Below are positions 1 to 10,848 of a stretch of 64,000 nucleotides of DNA, in pieces. Every line of letters begins with the position of its first letter. Positions within the stretch are counted from its first letter, which is position 1. The translations under genes and the position numbers were made by a program. A model generated the notes under the pieces. That model was not told the DNA's origin, made no database searches, and saw only the letters and a program-made list of their open reading frames with translations. Source of the DNA: Saturnia japonica (taxonomy: Eukaryota > Arthropoda > Insecta > Lepidoptera > Saturniidae); assembly GCA_033032175.1 (NCBI GenBank), contig CM065325.1:11002930-11066929 (forward strand), given 5' to 3'.

Positions 1-135
1 TGCCGAAGCACACCTATTGGCGTTTGGCGACAGATTTTTAACTTGAGGATGGTAGCTAGTCAGGCGGGCATGAGAAAAAGATGTTTTCCTTCACCGAAAG
101 CTCAGGCTTATTGCAGGGATTAGAACTCACGTCGA
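1..135 (-). repeat. S1 SINE fragment, cut by window edge
   Basis: Read on the minus strand, this has a B-box-like motif (GAGTTCTAATCC), then the 'GAGCTTTCGGTGAAGGAAAA' body and the 'AATAGGTGTGCTTCGGCA' block. The same order of blocks occurs near 28.8, 29.5 and 59.3 kb. It is the right-hand part of a tRNA-derived SINE that runs off the left edge. Confidence 0.6.
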
Positions 136-360
136 AATTGAATTTAATTAAAAAAAAAATTATATCAGAAGTGGGACAGACGCCGACGTCTTTGCTCGCC
201 CATAGTTGAGTAGACCATGTCTTACCCACTGATTAATATTTTCTTTTCCTTGTAGTGTAAACAGATTTGTGAGTTGCTCGGTGATGATATTATTGTACAA
301 GAGATAAAATTGTAAAGACGTTACACTGTTTCTCTGATACTAAGCCTGCGTGCGGCCTTA

Positions 361-584
361 GGGCTCGTATAGACGGCACCGCGGACTCGCCGTAATGTGG
401 TGTACACGGGCCGCCATCGCACCGCAGCCGCGCCTCTACCACACCGTATTTCTAAAAATGTATTTGATATGGCAAATTTTGCGGGCGGCCTGGTATCGAC
501 GCAGTGGAGGCGCGACAGCGGTGCAGTGGCGGCCCTTGTATACAACATTGCGACGCGTCCGCGATGCTCTGTCTACACAAGCTC
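361..584. mobile_element. Foldback MITE, PIF/Harbinger-like
   Basis: Two GC-rich arms of about 85 bp (361-446 and 498-584) are imperfect reverse complements around a roughly 50-bp AT-rich loop. The outer ends read GGGCTCGTATAGAC and, reverse-complemented, GAGCTTGTGTAGAC. TTA flanks both sides (358-360 and 585-587). A 3-bp TWA-type duplication suits PIF/Harbinger, but no transposase is present and the superfamily is inferred. Short frames inside it are by-products of the GC-rich arms. Confidence 0.6.
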
Positions 585-1224
585 TTATATTGCTTATATT
601 ATAATGTTTAAATATTTTATATTATTCAGGGAAAACATAAATAAATAAAATATTGAGTTAATCATTCATAGTTAAAAAAAAAATCCTGAGTGTCAGGAAC
701 GAAGTTTGTAGCCTTGAACCAATAAGCGCGCAAATATGACTGGGCACAGCCAATAATAGCATACGCTCTATAGATAACCGTCTACACTATAGAAAGGGTC
801 GTGATGGAAAATTCTATAAAAATAAATCGCCTAGTCCCCGTCCGCCAAGTCCGTACCGTGCCTTAAGAAACTTTGTTCCAAAAAACATATTTGTGTACTA
901 ACGACTAAGAAAACAAAATGATACATTTTTTACGTAGGTAAGATATTGTAATTTTACAGATTGCATCGAACACGATTTTGATGTACTATGTAAGATCAAG
1001 GGCATTTTAAATGCATTCGTATTTATTGGCACGATGCGTCGTGGCGCGGCGCGGTGTCCAGTGTTGATTGAACTACATTTAGGACAACTTTGTAAACGGT
1101 ATTTTATAAATGCTACAGGTAATAACTGATAATTACTTTAATTTTTCTTATTTGCCATGTTAAGTGACGCTAGTGTGACTAATGGTAAGAACAGTGCAAT
1201 CCAAATACAACCGACCACTGCTGA

Positions 1225-1412
1225 TCGATATACCTAGCTGCTGTAGCAGCAGCTGGAAATGCACTGGATAATTCCAAAACACGACAAATCAAAAGAGAGT
1301 CACTGCCGTCATGTAGGTACATGGTTGTCGCCACCTGATAGGGTATAATATAAATCCTTCCATTTCGTTTAAGTAATTAGCTAGTAATAGCTGACCCCGG
1401 AACGTGACACGC
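1225..1412 (+). repeat. S7 dispersed repeat
   Basis: Contains 'CCAAAACACGACAAATCAAAAGA' in part and 'GACCCCGGAACGTGACACG'. The same blocks recur at 15,380-15,612 and 52,575-52,680, and inverted near 43,080-43,150. No coding capacity is seen. Confidence 0.45.
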
Positions 1413-1605
1413 CTAAGGCTCAATTCCTACTGTTGCAGAGTCGAAGCGAAGCGTCGTGATATAAACTTGCACTTTTATAGTATATTGAGTTCTATTTCCA
1501 ATATGTAATGTAGAATTTTGTGTAAAGAAAATATAAAAATGCCGTGCGAATCTGTTCGACTTCGACGCGAGAATTTGCGTGAAGCCGCGCGTTTTTTACC
1601 TGCAA
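1413..1605. repeat. Dispersed module shared with 41.0-41.3 kb
   Basis: It begins with GGCTCAATTCCTACTGTTGC and an AGTCGAAGCGAAGCG block, and later carries TGCGAATCTGTTCGAC followed by a GCGTGAAGCCGCGCG block. The region 41,041-41,330 carries both blocks, the first reverse-complemented. It is probably a non-autonomous DNA element; the family is unknown. Confidence 0.45.
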
Positions 1606-1739
1606 AAGTATGGCAATTATTGTACAAAATAAAAAAAGTGTGATGATTTAATAAAGTTAGTGATAATAAAAGCATGTTAAGAAGATTTTTAAACAACAGT
1701 TACATTGTAAAATTACATTAAATTGTCTATATGTCTAAG

Positions 1740-1925
1740 AAGAATTACAATATAACCAATACTAATATTATAAATGCGAAAGTAACTCTGTCTGTCTGTT
1801 ACGTTTTCACGCCTAGACCGCTGAACCAACTTTGATGAATTTTGGTATAGGATATATTGGACTTTAGGAAAGGACATAGGGTACTTTTTGTAGCGAAAAT
1901 AAAACTTTAAGGGTAGAAAATAGGG
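1740..1925 (+). repeat. Common arthropod dispersed repeat
   Basis: Starts with 'ACTAATATTATAAATGCGAA' and runs through 'CTGTCTGTCTGTTACG' into a 'CCGCTGAACCAACTTTGATG' stretch. I recognise this as a block scattered widely in lepidopteran and other arthropod genomes. A short minus-strand frame across it is not a gene. Confidence 0.5.
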
Positions 1926-2282
1926 GATGAAAATTTCTATGAACAAAACATGGAAACACCAAATGCGCATGCGCAATAATGGTGAAATGACATTGGCTGC
2001 CATACCAACCAGTTTGTTGATTGTCAATCTGGTTTTTTGATATATTGACATTGTTATATTTAATAAGAAATGTATTGTATTTCTAATAATTACCTACTAA
2101 ATAATAGTCCAGTATTCTTTTTAAGATTGACTGAAGTGTTTTTAAATTGTTTAACTACTCAATACGGCATAATTACTGTTTTATTTGACGTGCGCTGTCA
2201 ATCGCGGCTCGCAGAATTTTATGTACTCTAAGCGATATACCTATTGTAAATTATCTAGATTATAAAGTTTTGCTAAAAGTGA

Positions 2283-4078
2283 ATCATTATCAAAACAATC
2301 ACAAACACAAAACCCATCCTTGCTCAACCCACTGAATTGCTTAATGTAAGTCAAAATAAACAGGATAGTATAAATACTGTGAATCAATTCTTTGTTAGCA
2401 TAGGCAAACTTATGTCAGATAAACTAGATGCTTCAGCACGATCACTCATCCTTTTACATCCACCATCCTCGCCATCCCTAACGCCTACAAACTCCTTAGT
2501 TATTCTTGAAACAGACAAAAGTGTGATTGCAAGAATTATCCGAAGTCTTCGAATTAATTGTGCTACTGGTTGGGATTCAATACTTATATTGGCCCTCAAG
2601 TGTGCATCTGTAATTCTTAGTCCACTGATTTCCCATATTTGCAACCTATCTATAACCACAGGAAAATTTCCTATAGTATTTAAAAAAAGTCATAGTTCAC
2701 CCAATTTATAAAAGTCGAGATCGACATAATGTGAATAACTACAGGCCAATTGCTGTATTATCGTCTCTATCTAAAGAAAGGATAGAAAAAATTTTATCTA
2801 AAATATTAGAAAGGATTTTATCTAAAATATTAGAAAGGATTTTATCTAAAATATTAGAAAGAATTTTATATAATAATTTAGTACAATTTCTCACGCGAAA
2901 TAAAATTATCTCTGACATTCAGTATGGGTTCAGAACTACTAAATCAACTGAAGATGCGGTAGTTGGCTTCACTAATTTAGTCGCCAGCAAAATGGATAAA
3001 AACTACAAATGTTTTGGAATATTTTTAGACATATTAAAAGCTTTTGATTCTCTCCGTATTGACACTCTGCTTAATAAGTTGGAAAATATCGGAGTTCGTG
3101 GTCATACATTAAACATTTTTAAGGATTATCTTTCAGACCGCACTCAGAGGGTGGTTATAGATAAATGTTTTAGTTCTGAAGTCCAAATCACAGTTATTGT
3201 TCCACAAGGTAGTATCCTCGGTCCAATCCTCTTTCAAATTTACGTTAATGATCTCTGCAATATTTCCTCTCTTCAAAGTCAGGTGTTCACATACACCGAT
3301 GATACTGCAATTTTAGCGTATGGTACTACGTGGTCTGAAACTATATCTCGTGCAGAGGCAGTGTTAAGACTTATGGAGTGTTTATTGATTAATTCGCTTA
3401 CTCTTATTATTGAAAAGAGCAAATACATAGCATTTTGCTTAGGGCCACATTTCCGTCCGGCTGATAACACAATCACAATCAGTATCAAAGGACACTCTTG
3501 TACACCGAATTTGATATATAATTGTATGTCAGTCACCAGAACAAATCAAATTAAATATTTAGGGATTCATTTGGATGAATATTTAAAGTGGTACTTCCAT
3601 ATAGACAAACTTAACACCAGACTTCGGAAGGTGATATATTTTTTTTTTTAATTAAGAGACTGCAGTTATCTTTACACTTAAGACTGTTTATTTTTCTCTA
3701 TACGAGTCTGCCATGCTAAAATTAAAGAGAGCTCAGAGAGCTGTTTTGAAGGTAATCCTGTCAAAACCTCGGCGATATTCTACTGCACAGCTTTACTCTG
3801 ATTGTGAGGTGTTATCACTAAGAAAGTTATTTGTACTAAGGCTTACGTTACGAAAACATTCTGAATGTATATTTGAAAACGATAGTTTTAACAGCCGTAG
3901 AAATAAGTTTCTTTTTTCTCTGCCAAAACATAGACCAAAATTTGCTGAAAAACAATACTGGTTCCTTAGTTCTCGAATTTATAACAAAATCAATAAAAAA
4001 TTAAATATTTTTCATCTCATAAATAAATGTAAAATGAAATTAAAAGAATGGATTCTTACTCTAAACTATAATGACTGA
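2283..4078 (+). pseudogene. Broken LINE reverse transcriptase
   Basis: The frame to 2,711 holds the pre-core 'ATGWDSI' motif. A one-base slip in the A-run near 2,685 moves the reading into the next frame, which continues through NNYRPIAVLSSLSK into 2,731-3,651. Domain RT motifs are recognisable: 'YGFRTTKSTEDAV', 'LDILKAFD' (usually DISKAFD), 'VPQGSILGP' and a catalytic YTDD where YADD or FADD is usual. The frame ends in a T-run near 3,645. A further deletion or slip joins it to 3,713-4,078, which encodes the LINE C-terminus ('LKRAQRAVLKVILSKPRR'). With two or more frameshifts and no endonuclease it cannot encode an active protein. Confidence 0.8.
2791..2862 (+). repeat. 24-bp tandem repeat inside the RT frame
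   Basis: Three consecutive 24-bp units of ATTTTATCTAAAATATTAGA plus four bases, nearly identical, encode the 8-residue unit ILSKILER three times without breaking frame. The insertion lies between 'VLSSLSK' and 'LYNNL', where LINE RTs normally have one such unit. Confidence 0.9.
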
Positions 4079-4599
4079 CACTGAACACAGCTCTTGTTAG
4101 CCAATTAATATACCTATCATTCATCCACTCATTTGTTGCAGTTAAAACTTTTCTAACTTACAATCATCTTCTTATTCTTATTTACCCACGCACACATACA
4201 CATCTCGAACACTCTTGTAGCCCTCTTAAGGTAGTTAGTTTATAATAGGTATATTTGTATTAAATGTTCATATATTAAAAATAAGTTAATTTTTTAGAGA
4301 ATAATATTTTGCTGTAATTTTTTATTTATTTATTTAATTTTTTTTACGCCGCACGATAACTTTCATTTTTATTTTTTGTTTATTTGTGTTCTATTAGATT
4401 GTAAAAAAACCTGATAACCAAGTTACAGGATCTCCTAGTTTGGGTACCAGGGCATGCTGTAATTGTATGTTCTTTCCTTTTTAAGAAATAAAACAAAAAA
4501 AATATTATTATTATTTCATTGTGTTATTCCACATATGGTGAAAATAAAACTAGGGTGAAAGTTTGTTTGAAGAACCCGTCATGTCTCAAATTAGGGATA

Positions 4600-4775
4600 T
4601 TCATATTTATGCTTTTGGTAAGAAAGAAATAATTATTTGATGAAAATTGTATAATTATACAATTGATACGGCTTATGAATTGTCAACAATATGGGTAAAA
4701 ATAATGTTACGGGATGTAAATAACTACTGCGTAACTATAAACGTGTGCGGACCCGCGGGCACGCCATTAGTACTT
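4600..4775 (+). repeat. S4 dispersed repeat, 3' end
   Basis: Contains 'GATACGGCTTATGAATTGTC', 'TTACGGGATGTAAATAACTA' and ends with 'GTGTGCGGACCCGCGGGCAC'. The same blocks occur near 14.2-14.4, 24.5-24.7 and 54.6-55.1 kb. It is non-coding. Confidence 0.5.
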
Positions 4776-5307
4776 GTATAACATAGAAATAGGTTCTTAA
4801 GATCGAGTTTTTTATCTAGATATAATCGTCGGTAAGCACAGTTCAAACTGCTACTTATATATTTAACTTCAGAAATCATAACTTACCTGACTACACGAAT
4901 GCGAAATTACCAGAATATGGAATTAAAGAAACATTGGCACAACATAAAGAACGCCGATTGCTACAAAATGATCAGTTTCGATTGTTCATGCGTTTTTAAA
5001 GAGAGCCATTCATCATTCAAGTATGAAATTATTGGCGCAAATTGAACGTTTGCGTTACCAGCTTCAGCCCCCGAATGTCTTTACTTACCGTTTTGTAAAA
5101 TAATTAGCGTTGATTCGAATGCTGGCTTCGTGATACCAAACTACTTATTTCGCTTCGCAGCTCATCGCTATCAGATAGTGTGAACTTTTTCTTTGTATCA
5201 ATTTGAAATCAATATGCTGGTTCATGTTTATTGAGCATCGATTGCATAGAGAACAGGAAAATAATAATATTTTTACTTTTACTTCTAAATTTACCTTATT
5301 TTTACTA

Positions 5308-5705
5308 GCTGTGCCCGCGGTTGCGCTCAGGTAGACTACAGATTGCTGTCGACCGTGCACACGCGAGAATCGTCCTACTCTCACTCCCGGTGATTTTAAA
5401 CTCTAAAAAGCTTATTGTGGTATATTTGCTTATGCTTAAATCGTCGTTTTTCTAAATCGATTTTTATTTCTACGGAATTATAATTATTTTTCTAAAATAA
5501 AAGTAGCCTAATTTACTCCTTATAACATCAGCTATCTACCAGTGAAAGTCTCGTCATAGTCGGTCCAACCGTTTCGCAGATTAGCCGGAACAAACAAACA
5601 GGCAGATAAAAATATTAAAAATTGGAATTTTGTTATAAGTAGCTTCCGTATATATTTTCATATGCATTTAGTATGCACCTGTTATTTTGACATTACAAAC
5701 AGAAA
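5308..5705 (+). repeat. R dispersed repeat, complete-looking copy
   Basis: Begins ACTAGCTGTGCCCGCGG and continues with the 'TTATAACATCAGCTATCTAC' block, then 'GTCGGTCCAACCGTTTCGCA', then 'TATTTTCATATGCATTTAGT'. Four further pieces are at 20,268-20,765, 20,778-20,905, 24,035-24,675 (reverse) and 59,783-60,215 (reverse). The family identity is unknown; it may be a LINE 3' end or a Helitron derivative. Confidence 0.5.
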
Positions 5706-8214
5706 CATCACTTTTATTTATTTGTATAAATATATAAGAATTATTTATTGTTAAAACTGCCCGTGTTTTCGTAGGCGCTTATTACAATATAGAACTTAAT
5801 AATTATATTAAAATTAGCCGTACAAGCGGTTCTGCACGCGGTAACTACATAATTATATTTTATGAAGATATCGTGATAATTTAGTTATAGACCAAGTATA
5901 AAAGAGTAAAACAAAAAAATATGGTCAAAATCTATCCAGTAGCTTTCGCGTGATGAGCGCACAACGGCAAACCCCATTTTATTTATAAAGAAGATAAAGC
6001 TTATGATAACACTCAGGGATAATTTAGCTTCGTATTTATTAGTGAAATAATTTTTAGAATCGGATCAGTAGTTACATAATATATTACCTCCTACTTCCAA
6101 AACACGAAATTAATGATTTAAAATATTAATGATTTCATTTTCATAGCTATTCATAATCTATATTAATAAATCTGTGGTTCTGTTTGAATATGTTTTTTTT
6201 TCAATTCTCCTGATTTAATAATGAATTAAGGTTACGGATCACGAATATGATATTATAAATAAGAATTGTTTGATTGTGGTATTTCCGGATCAAATTCAAA
6301 ACCAGCTTGACCGATTTTTATGATTTAGAAGCTTATGCCATTCCTCAATTGATAGATTGAGGATCTGTATCTTGAAGATCTAATTTGATCTGATCTTGTC
6401 AATACGTATTTTTATATATTTTTTATTCAAACCATGTTTAAATAGGTTCGTACAGCTTATCTGTGGTTCACCCGACATTCCCTTAGCGTAATCTTTTTGT
6501 TTAACCTCGAGTTTGTCTCCTATTATTAGTCCATATTTTATTTCTAGATAGGCTGTTTAATTAACTCTTAGAGCAGGCTCTTATCACATTGTTTTGTGCA
6601 TTGATTGACCTCTCTACATTTATTATTCTGTGAATAAACTCTCGAAGGACAGTTCAACTATTCCAGGCTTGAACTGTCACGATATATTTCCCACGACCCT
6701 ACCTCGTAGAGACCGTCACAATCAGTTCAGTGTTTATACGCATTTATATCAATTATTAATCAGTCTCGTGGGTATCTCGTAAATTATTTAATCAGAAACT
6801 TCATTGTTCATTAATCGCAGTCTAATAAAAGATATATTTGTATTTGTGTTTTATAGTTAAATACACAAGCAATGTTTTGTTATTAATTTACTTCACTTTA
6901 AGGATCTCTTGAAAAAGTCTCAAACATATGCGATCTTAATTTGCTATACTTTGTATTTTTTTTAATAGCTGGGCATCCAACTTCATTCTGTTTCTTGCAA
7001 AAAATATCTAAATACGAAATTTCATCCAAATCCGTAGAGGCGTTTGCAAAAATTAATTACAAGAATTATACCCTCTTAATCGTTTTAGATAGTGTTATTT
7101 ATGTCAGTACTTGGCCATTACTTTATTTTTGATTTTGATAGATACTTTAGCGGAATCCAGTTTACTTTAGTGTAGAAGAAACTGGATGGTTAAACACTGG
7201 CATTACTAAAATAATAATTTTTCTACCTCATTTGTGAAGTAATAAAATTCAAATAACAATGATGTTGAACAGAGTGGTTGAATATGCTAACACGCTAAAT
7301 ATCGCATGGGTACTGGACCTTTCAAGTTAGCTGCCAGAACAAACTGATAGATGCAACACAGTGCCGGTTTGTTTTCGATTTGAGAGTCGTATCTATCCAG
7401 ACGGGCAATTGCCATATTATTGTTTGAGGATGTTATTCATTGAAAGCTAATACTCACTGTAGGACTTGAACTCACGTCGTCTGAGTATATTACCGCTCAG
7501 CAATAATCGTTTTACGAAATCTATGCGTTGCTTAAGGGACGAGTTTTGTCAAACGTGACCTTTATAACAAGCTAATATGATCACGCAATCCAGCGCATGT
7601 AGTAATATTTTCCAGTCGAAAATGCTTTACAACTTGGTATCAAGTTCACTATCATTGACTTGGCTGAAGTTCTATCGAAGAATTAATTTTGGAAAATAAA
7701 ACTCCACTCAGAAGGTCGTCCTTTCTAGAAGTGCTTACTTCTTTCAGTTGGTACCGCGTTAAACCAAAAGCACTTTTATGATAGCCATCTCTATTACGCT
7801 TCTTATAATTGACATAGGCTGTAGTATTCTTTGATCGAAGAGCTCATCCATATGCTTCATTTATATAAGGGGGAAAATGGATATTGATAGAGCAGGTAAT
7901 TTCCGTAGTAGGACCAAGCCGTGTTGTAATGGTAAGGGGTGCAAAGGACTCAGGCGGCTAAATAAAAAAATGTGAACAATCAATAAAAAATTCTAGTATT
8001 AAAGTTATCTATGTTTTTACCTATTTTATATTGTTTAGAAATTACTTACTTGCGATCTTATAGTCCGTGTCTGATTTTTTAAAACTGAATACAGAAAGTA
8101 TGGCATTATTTAAAAGTTCACAAGCATGGTCCAATGTATCGGGGAAATAAAGAATTCCACAATTAACATCATTTGTATAGTTTTAGGTGCGGAAAATTAT
8201 ATAGTGCACCCGGG
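5706..8214. other. AT-rich non-coding DNA with repeat scraps
   Basis: No credible gene. S4/R-like scraps lie at about 6,150-6,400 ('TATATTAATAAATCTGTGG', 'ATCACGAATATGATATTATA'). An S1 SINE scrap on the minus strand lies at about 7,325-7,500 (GACTTGAACTCACG is its B-box region). The remainder shows nothing I recognise. Confidence 0.4.
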
Positions 8215-8219
8215 CGGCA

Positions 8220-8800
8220 CACATTGGACTGAAATCGGAGCCTCCCTTTCATAGGATTTTAGAAAAATGAAATATGTTATTTCATAGTTTTAAGTATACA
8301 GTTTTGTCTAAACAGTCATATCATTGTATAATTTAGCAATTTCAAGCTTTATTTTTACCTTCTACACCATATAATATAGACTTGTAAATTTCAAATGTAT
8401 GAAAATGGATTTTCTTTTCGTCATAACTTTTTTGTGTTTTAAGTTGTAAAGCTGAAACTTATACATATTGTTACTGGGGTGGTAACAAACCCTTAGAACT
8501 TTTCACCTTGACCCCGGGCGTCCCCGTTCAACAGATATTTGTTGATGAAAATTTCATACTTTGATGACATTGTATTGAGGTGAAATAATCAAATATGTAG
8601 GTTTATTTTCGACCTGAATGCTACAGGTATCGATTAATAAAATTACCCCTGATTTACCCTACCGCTTCATTTTCATTATCTTTCAAAAATACGATTCAGA
8701 ATTAGTTTTAAAAATTCAATATACCTATTTTTCTTTATTAAAAGTTGTACATTACCTATAAATTTGGACTATCTACTTAAATTAACACCAATTATCATTA
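8220..8800 (+). repeat. Left long terminal inverted repeat of the Transib copy
   Basis: Matches the reverse complement of 10,276-10,843 over its whole length with scattered substitutions and small indels. The inner edge is the TTAACACCAATTATCATTA block, where the similarity to the right arm stops. Confidence 0.85.
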
Positions 8801-8814
8801 ATAAATTACCAATC

Positions 8815-9018
8815 TAGCAATTTCAAGCTTTATTTTTACCTTATATACCAAATAATATTGACTAGTAAATTTTATATGTATGAAAATGAACTTGCCTTTC
8901 TTCATAACTTTTTTTTGTTTTCAATTATAAAGCTGAAACGTATACGTATCGTTACCGAGGTGGTAACGAAACCTTAGGCCCTTTGACATTGAGCCCAGGC
9001 GTCCCCGTTCAAAAGATA
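8815..9018 (+). repeat. Diverged internal direct copy of TIR segment 8,334-8,537
   Basis: It shares 'TAGCAATTTCAAGCTTTATT' with the left repeat, then AAAGCTGAAAC, a GGTGGTAAC block and GGCGTCCCCGTTCAA, in the same order and at matching spacing. It has clearly diverged more than the two terminal arms have from each other. It sits directly upstream of the transposase frame, and the reading frame opens inside it just after a TGA at 8,990-8,992. Confidence 0.75.
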
Positions 9019-9938
9019 TGAAATAATTTTTGAAAGGGGAATTGCTGCATTGCAGCCAACTGCTGTCAATGATACAAATGTGAAACACAGACTTCATATG
9101 ACCATGATATATGGTAAGATAACTTCATATCTTTCAGATACCTCAACAGCAGTATGTGATATTTGTAAAGCGAAGCCGAAAGATATGAATGCCACCGACT
9201 TGATATCGCGAAGAACTCATTCTGAGGATATTTTTAAGTATGGCCTATCTTCCCTCCACGCCTGGATTAAATGCATGGAATGCGTATTGAATATTGCGTA
9301 TCGCCTAGATTTCAAAAAATGGCAAGCCAAAGGAGACGATTTAATGCAACTAGTAGATAACAAGAAAAAGATTATTCAAGAAAAGTTTCGAGATGAAATG
9401 GGACTGCTTGTAGATATAGTTAAACAAGGTGCGGGAACGACCAATGATGGGAACACCGCAAAAAGGTTTTTTGCAAATCCTCAAGTAACTGCACAGATCA
9501 CTGATGTTGATGAAGAACTCATCAGGAGATTTGCGGTGATTCTTCAGGTAGTCTCTTGTGGAAAGTTTGTTGATGTGGAAAAGTTCCGGCAATATTGTTC
9601 TAAAATAGCTCATAAATATGTCGAGTTATATGAGTGGTATTATATGCCTTCTAGCGTGCATAAATTACTCATGCATGGTGCAGACATATTTGAGCATAAT
9701 AACTTTATCCCAATTGGCAAACTTTCTGAGAAAAATTAGTAGAATTGCAACAAATGAGGATATTATCCATAGTTTGTTAATAGCTTCTGACCCATACCTG
9801 TCCAGCATCAGACCTAAGATAAGTCAACTTAGCCATAAACCGCTATCAGATGAAGCTAAATTGTTATTGGTAAATTCTACATCAGATAAAGAAAATATAG
9901 AGTTTGTAGATGTAATAAATTTGTATGACTCTGAGTAA
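8993..9938 (+). pseudogene. Transib (RAG1-core-like) transposase, C-terminal part, inactive
   Basis: The frame 8,993-9,739 (first listed start a TTG at 9,050; no ATG start is convincing) and the frameshifted tail to 9,938 resemble the C-terminal two-thirds of Transib transposase. Recognisable blocks are 'GLSSLHAWIK', 'KKWQAKGD', 'TNDGNTAKRFF', 'MPSSVHKLLMHGADI' and 'PIGKLSE', then 'RIATNEDIIHSLLIASDPYL'. The zinc ligands known from RAG1 appear kept: CDIC at 9,155-9,166 (C-x2-C) and HKLLMH at 9,659-9,676 (H-x4-H). Where I expect the second catalytic Asp (usually M-I-D-G-K) codon 9,110-9,112 is Tyr. After LSE a deletion of roughly 20 codons with a frameshift (near 9,727-9,740) removes the segment that carries the catalytic Glu. 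The N-terminal third with the first Asp is absent. Family alignment is from memory. Confidence 0.7.
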
Positions 9939-9939
9939 T

Positions 9940-10275
9940 GTATGAGTGTAATTAAGTAGGTATCATCGGAACTATATGTATATCATAATTTATAATATTA
10001 TAATTTTGTTATAAAATATTTTTATATATTTCGAATTTACATTTACATCTTCTATATAGAGGTACTGTTGAAATCGATAAGTTAAAATGAATATAATATC
10101 TCATGTTATTTACACTGCTTTCATTTAGAATCCTAATCTAGCCCTAGAAATAACTGTTTAATCTTTTATGACAAACATCAATATCAACGAAACAAATAAA
10201 CTAATTACCCTAATTAGCAAAATCAAGACATTTTGGTACAAATGTGGAACAAAAACAATCAAGAATAGTAGCAGG
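9940..10275 (+). other. 3' untranslated part of the Transib interior
   Basis: AT-rich sequence between the transposase stop and the right inverted repeat. AATAAA-like motifs occur (ACAAATAAAC near 10,192), but I see no other coding sequence. Confidence 0.4.
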
Positions 10276-10843
10276 TAATGATAATTGGTGTTAATTTAAG
10301 TTTATAGTGCAAATTTATAGGTAATTTACAACTTTTAATAAAGAAAAATAGGTATATTGAAATTTTAAAACGAATTCTGAATCGTATTATTGAAAACAAA
10401 GCGGTAGGGTAAATCAGGGGTAACTTTATTAATCGATACCTGTAGCATTCAGGTCGAAAATAAACCTACAGATTGATGATTTCACCTCAATACAATGTCA
10501 TCAAAGTATGAAATTTTCATCAACAAATATCTATTGAACGGGGACGCCCGGGGTCAACGTGAAAGGTTCTAAGGGTTCATTACTAACCCAGTAACGATAT
10601 GTATAAGTTTTAGCTTTACAACTCAAAACACAAAAAAGTTATGACGAAAAGAAAATCCATTTTCATACTTTTTAAATTTTTAAGTCCATATTATATGGTG
10701 TAGAAGTTAAAAATTAAGCTAGAAATTGCTAAATTATACAATGCTATGACTGTTTTGACAAAACTGTATACTTAAACTATGAAATAACATAATTAATTTT
10801 TCTAAAACCTATGAAATGGAGGCTCCGATTTCAGTCCAATGTG
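10276..10843 (-). repeat. Right long terminal inverted repeat of the Transib copy
   Basis: Reverse complement of 8,220-8,800. The outer end reads CCAATGTG and is followed at once by the CGGCA target duplication. Confidence 0.85.
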
Positions 10844-10848
10844 CGGCA

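Larger units (their letters stand above)
2283..4512 (+). mobile_element. 5'-truncated Jockey-superfamily-like LINE
   Basis: A non-LTR retrotransposon remnant. Coding similarity to reverse transcriptase begins at about 2,283, right after an in-frame stop at 2,280-2,282, with no endonuclease domain or ORF1 upstream, so the 5' end is lost. It continues through the RT core to a C-terminal segment ending at 4,078. A 3' untranslated region follows, with 'GATCTCCTAGTTTGGG' and 'GGGCATGCTGTAATTG', then AAGAAATAAAAC, an A-rich run and a TAT/ATT tail near 4,500. A Jockey-superfamily assignment is my best reading of the RT motifs. No target duplication is obvious. Confidence 0.75.
8220..10843 (+). mobile_element. 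Transib-family transposon with very long TIRs
   Basis: The element has terminal inverted repeats at 8,220-8,800 (581 bp) and 10,276-10,843 (568 bp). The outer 36 bp of each arm differ at one position and start CACATTGGACTGAAATCGG. The flanks are a perfect 5-bp direct repeat, CGGCA (8,215-8,219 and 10,844-10,848). A GC-rich 5-bp target duplication and an end beginning CAC, resembling the V(D)J heptamer CACAGTG at six of seven positions, fit Transib, the transposon superfamily related to RAG1. The interior encodes a RAG1-core-like transposase remnant on the plus strand. Inverted repeats of this length are far longer than the short ends usual for Transib, so the copy may be rearranged. Confidence 0.75.

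Noticed and set aside
8220..10843. Alternative reading of the long inverted repeats as a hAT or P element
   Set aside because: Those give 8-bp target duplications; the flanks here show a clean 5-bp CGGCA, and the coding motifs match Transib.
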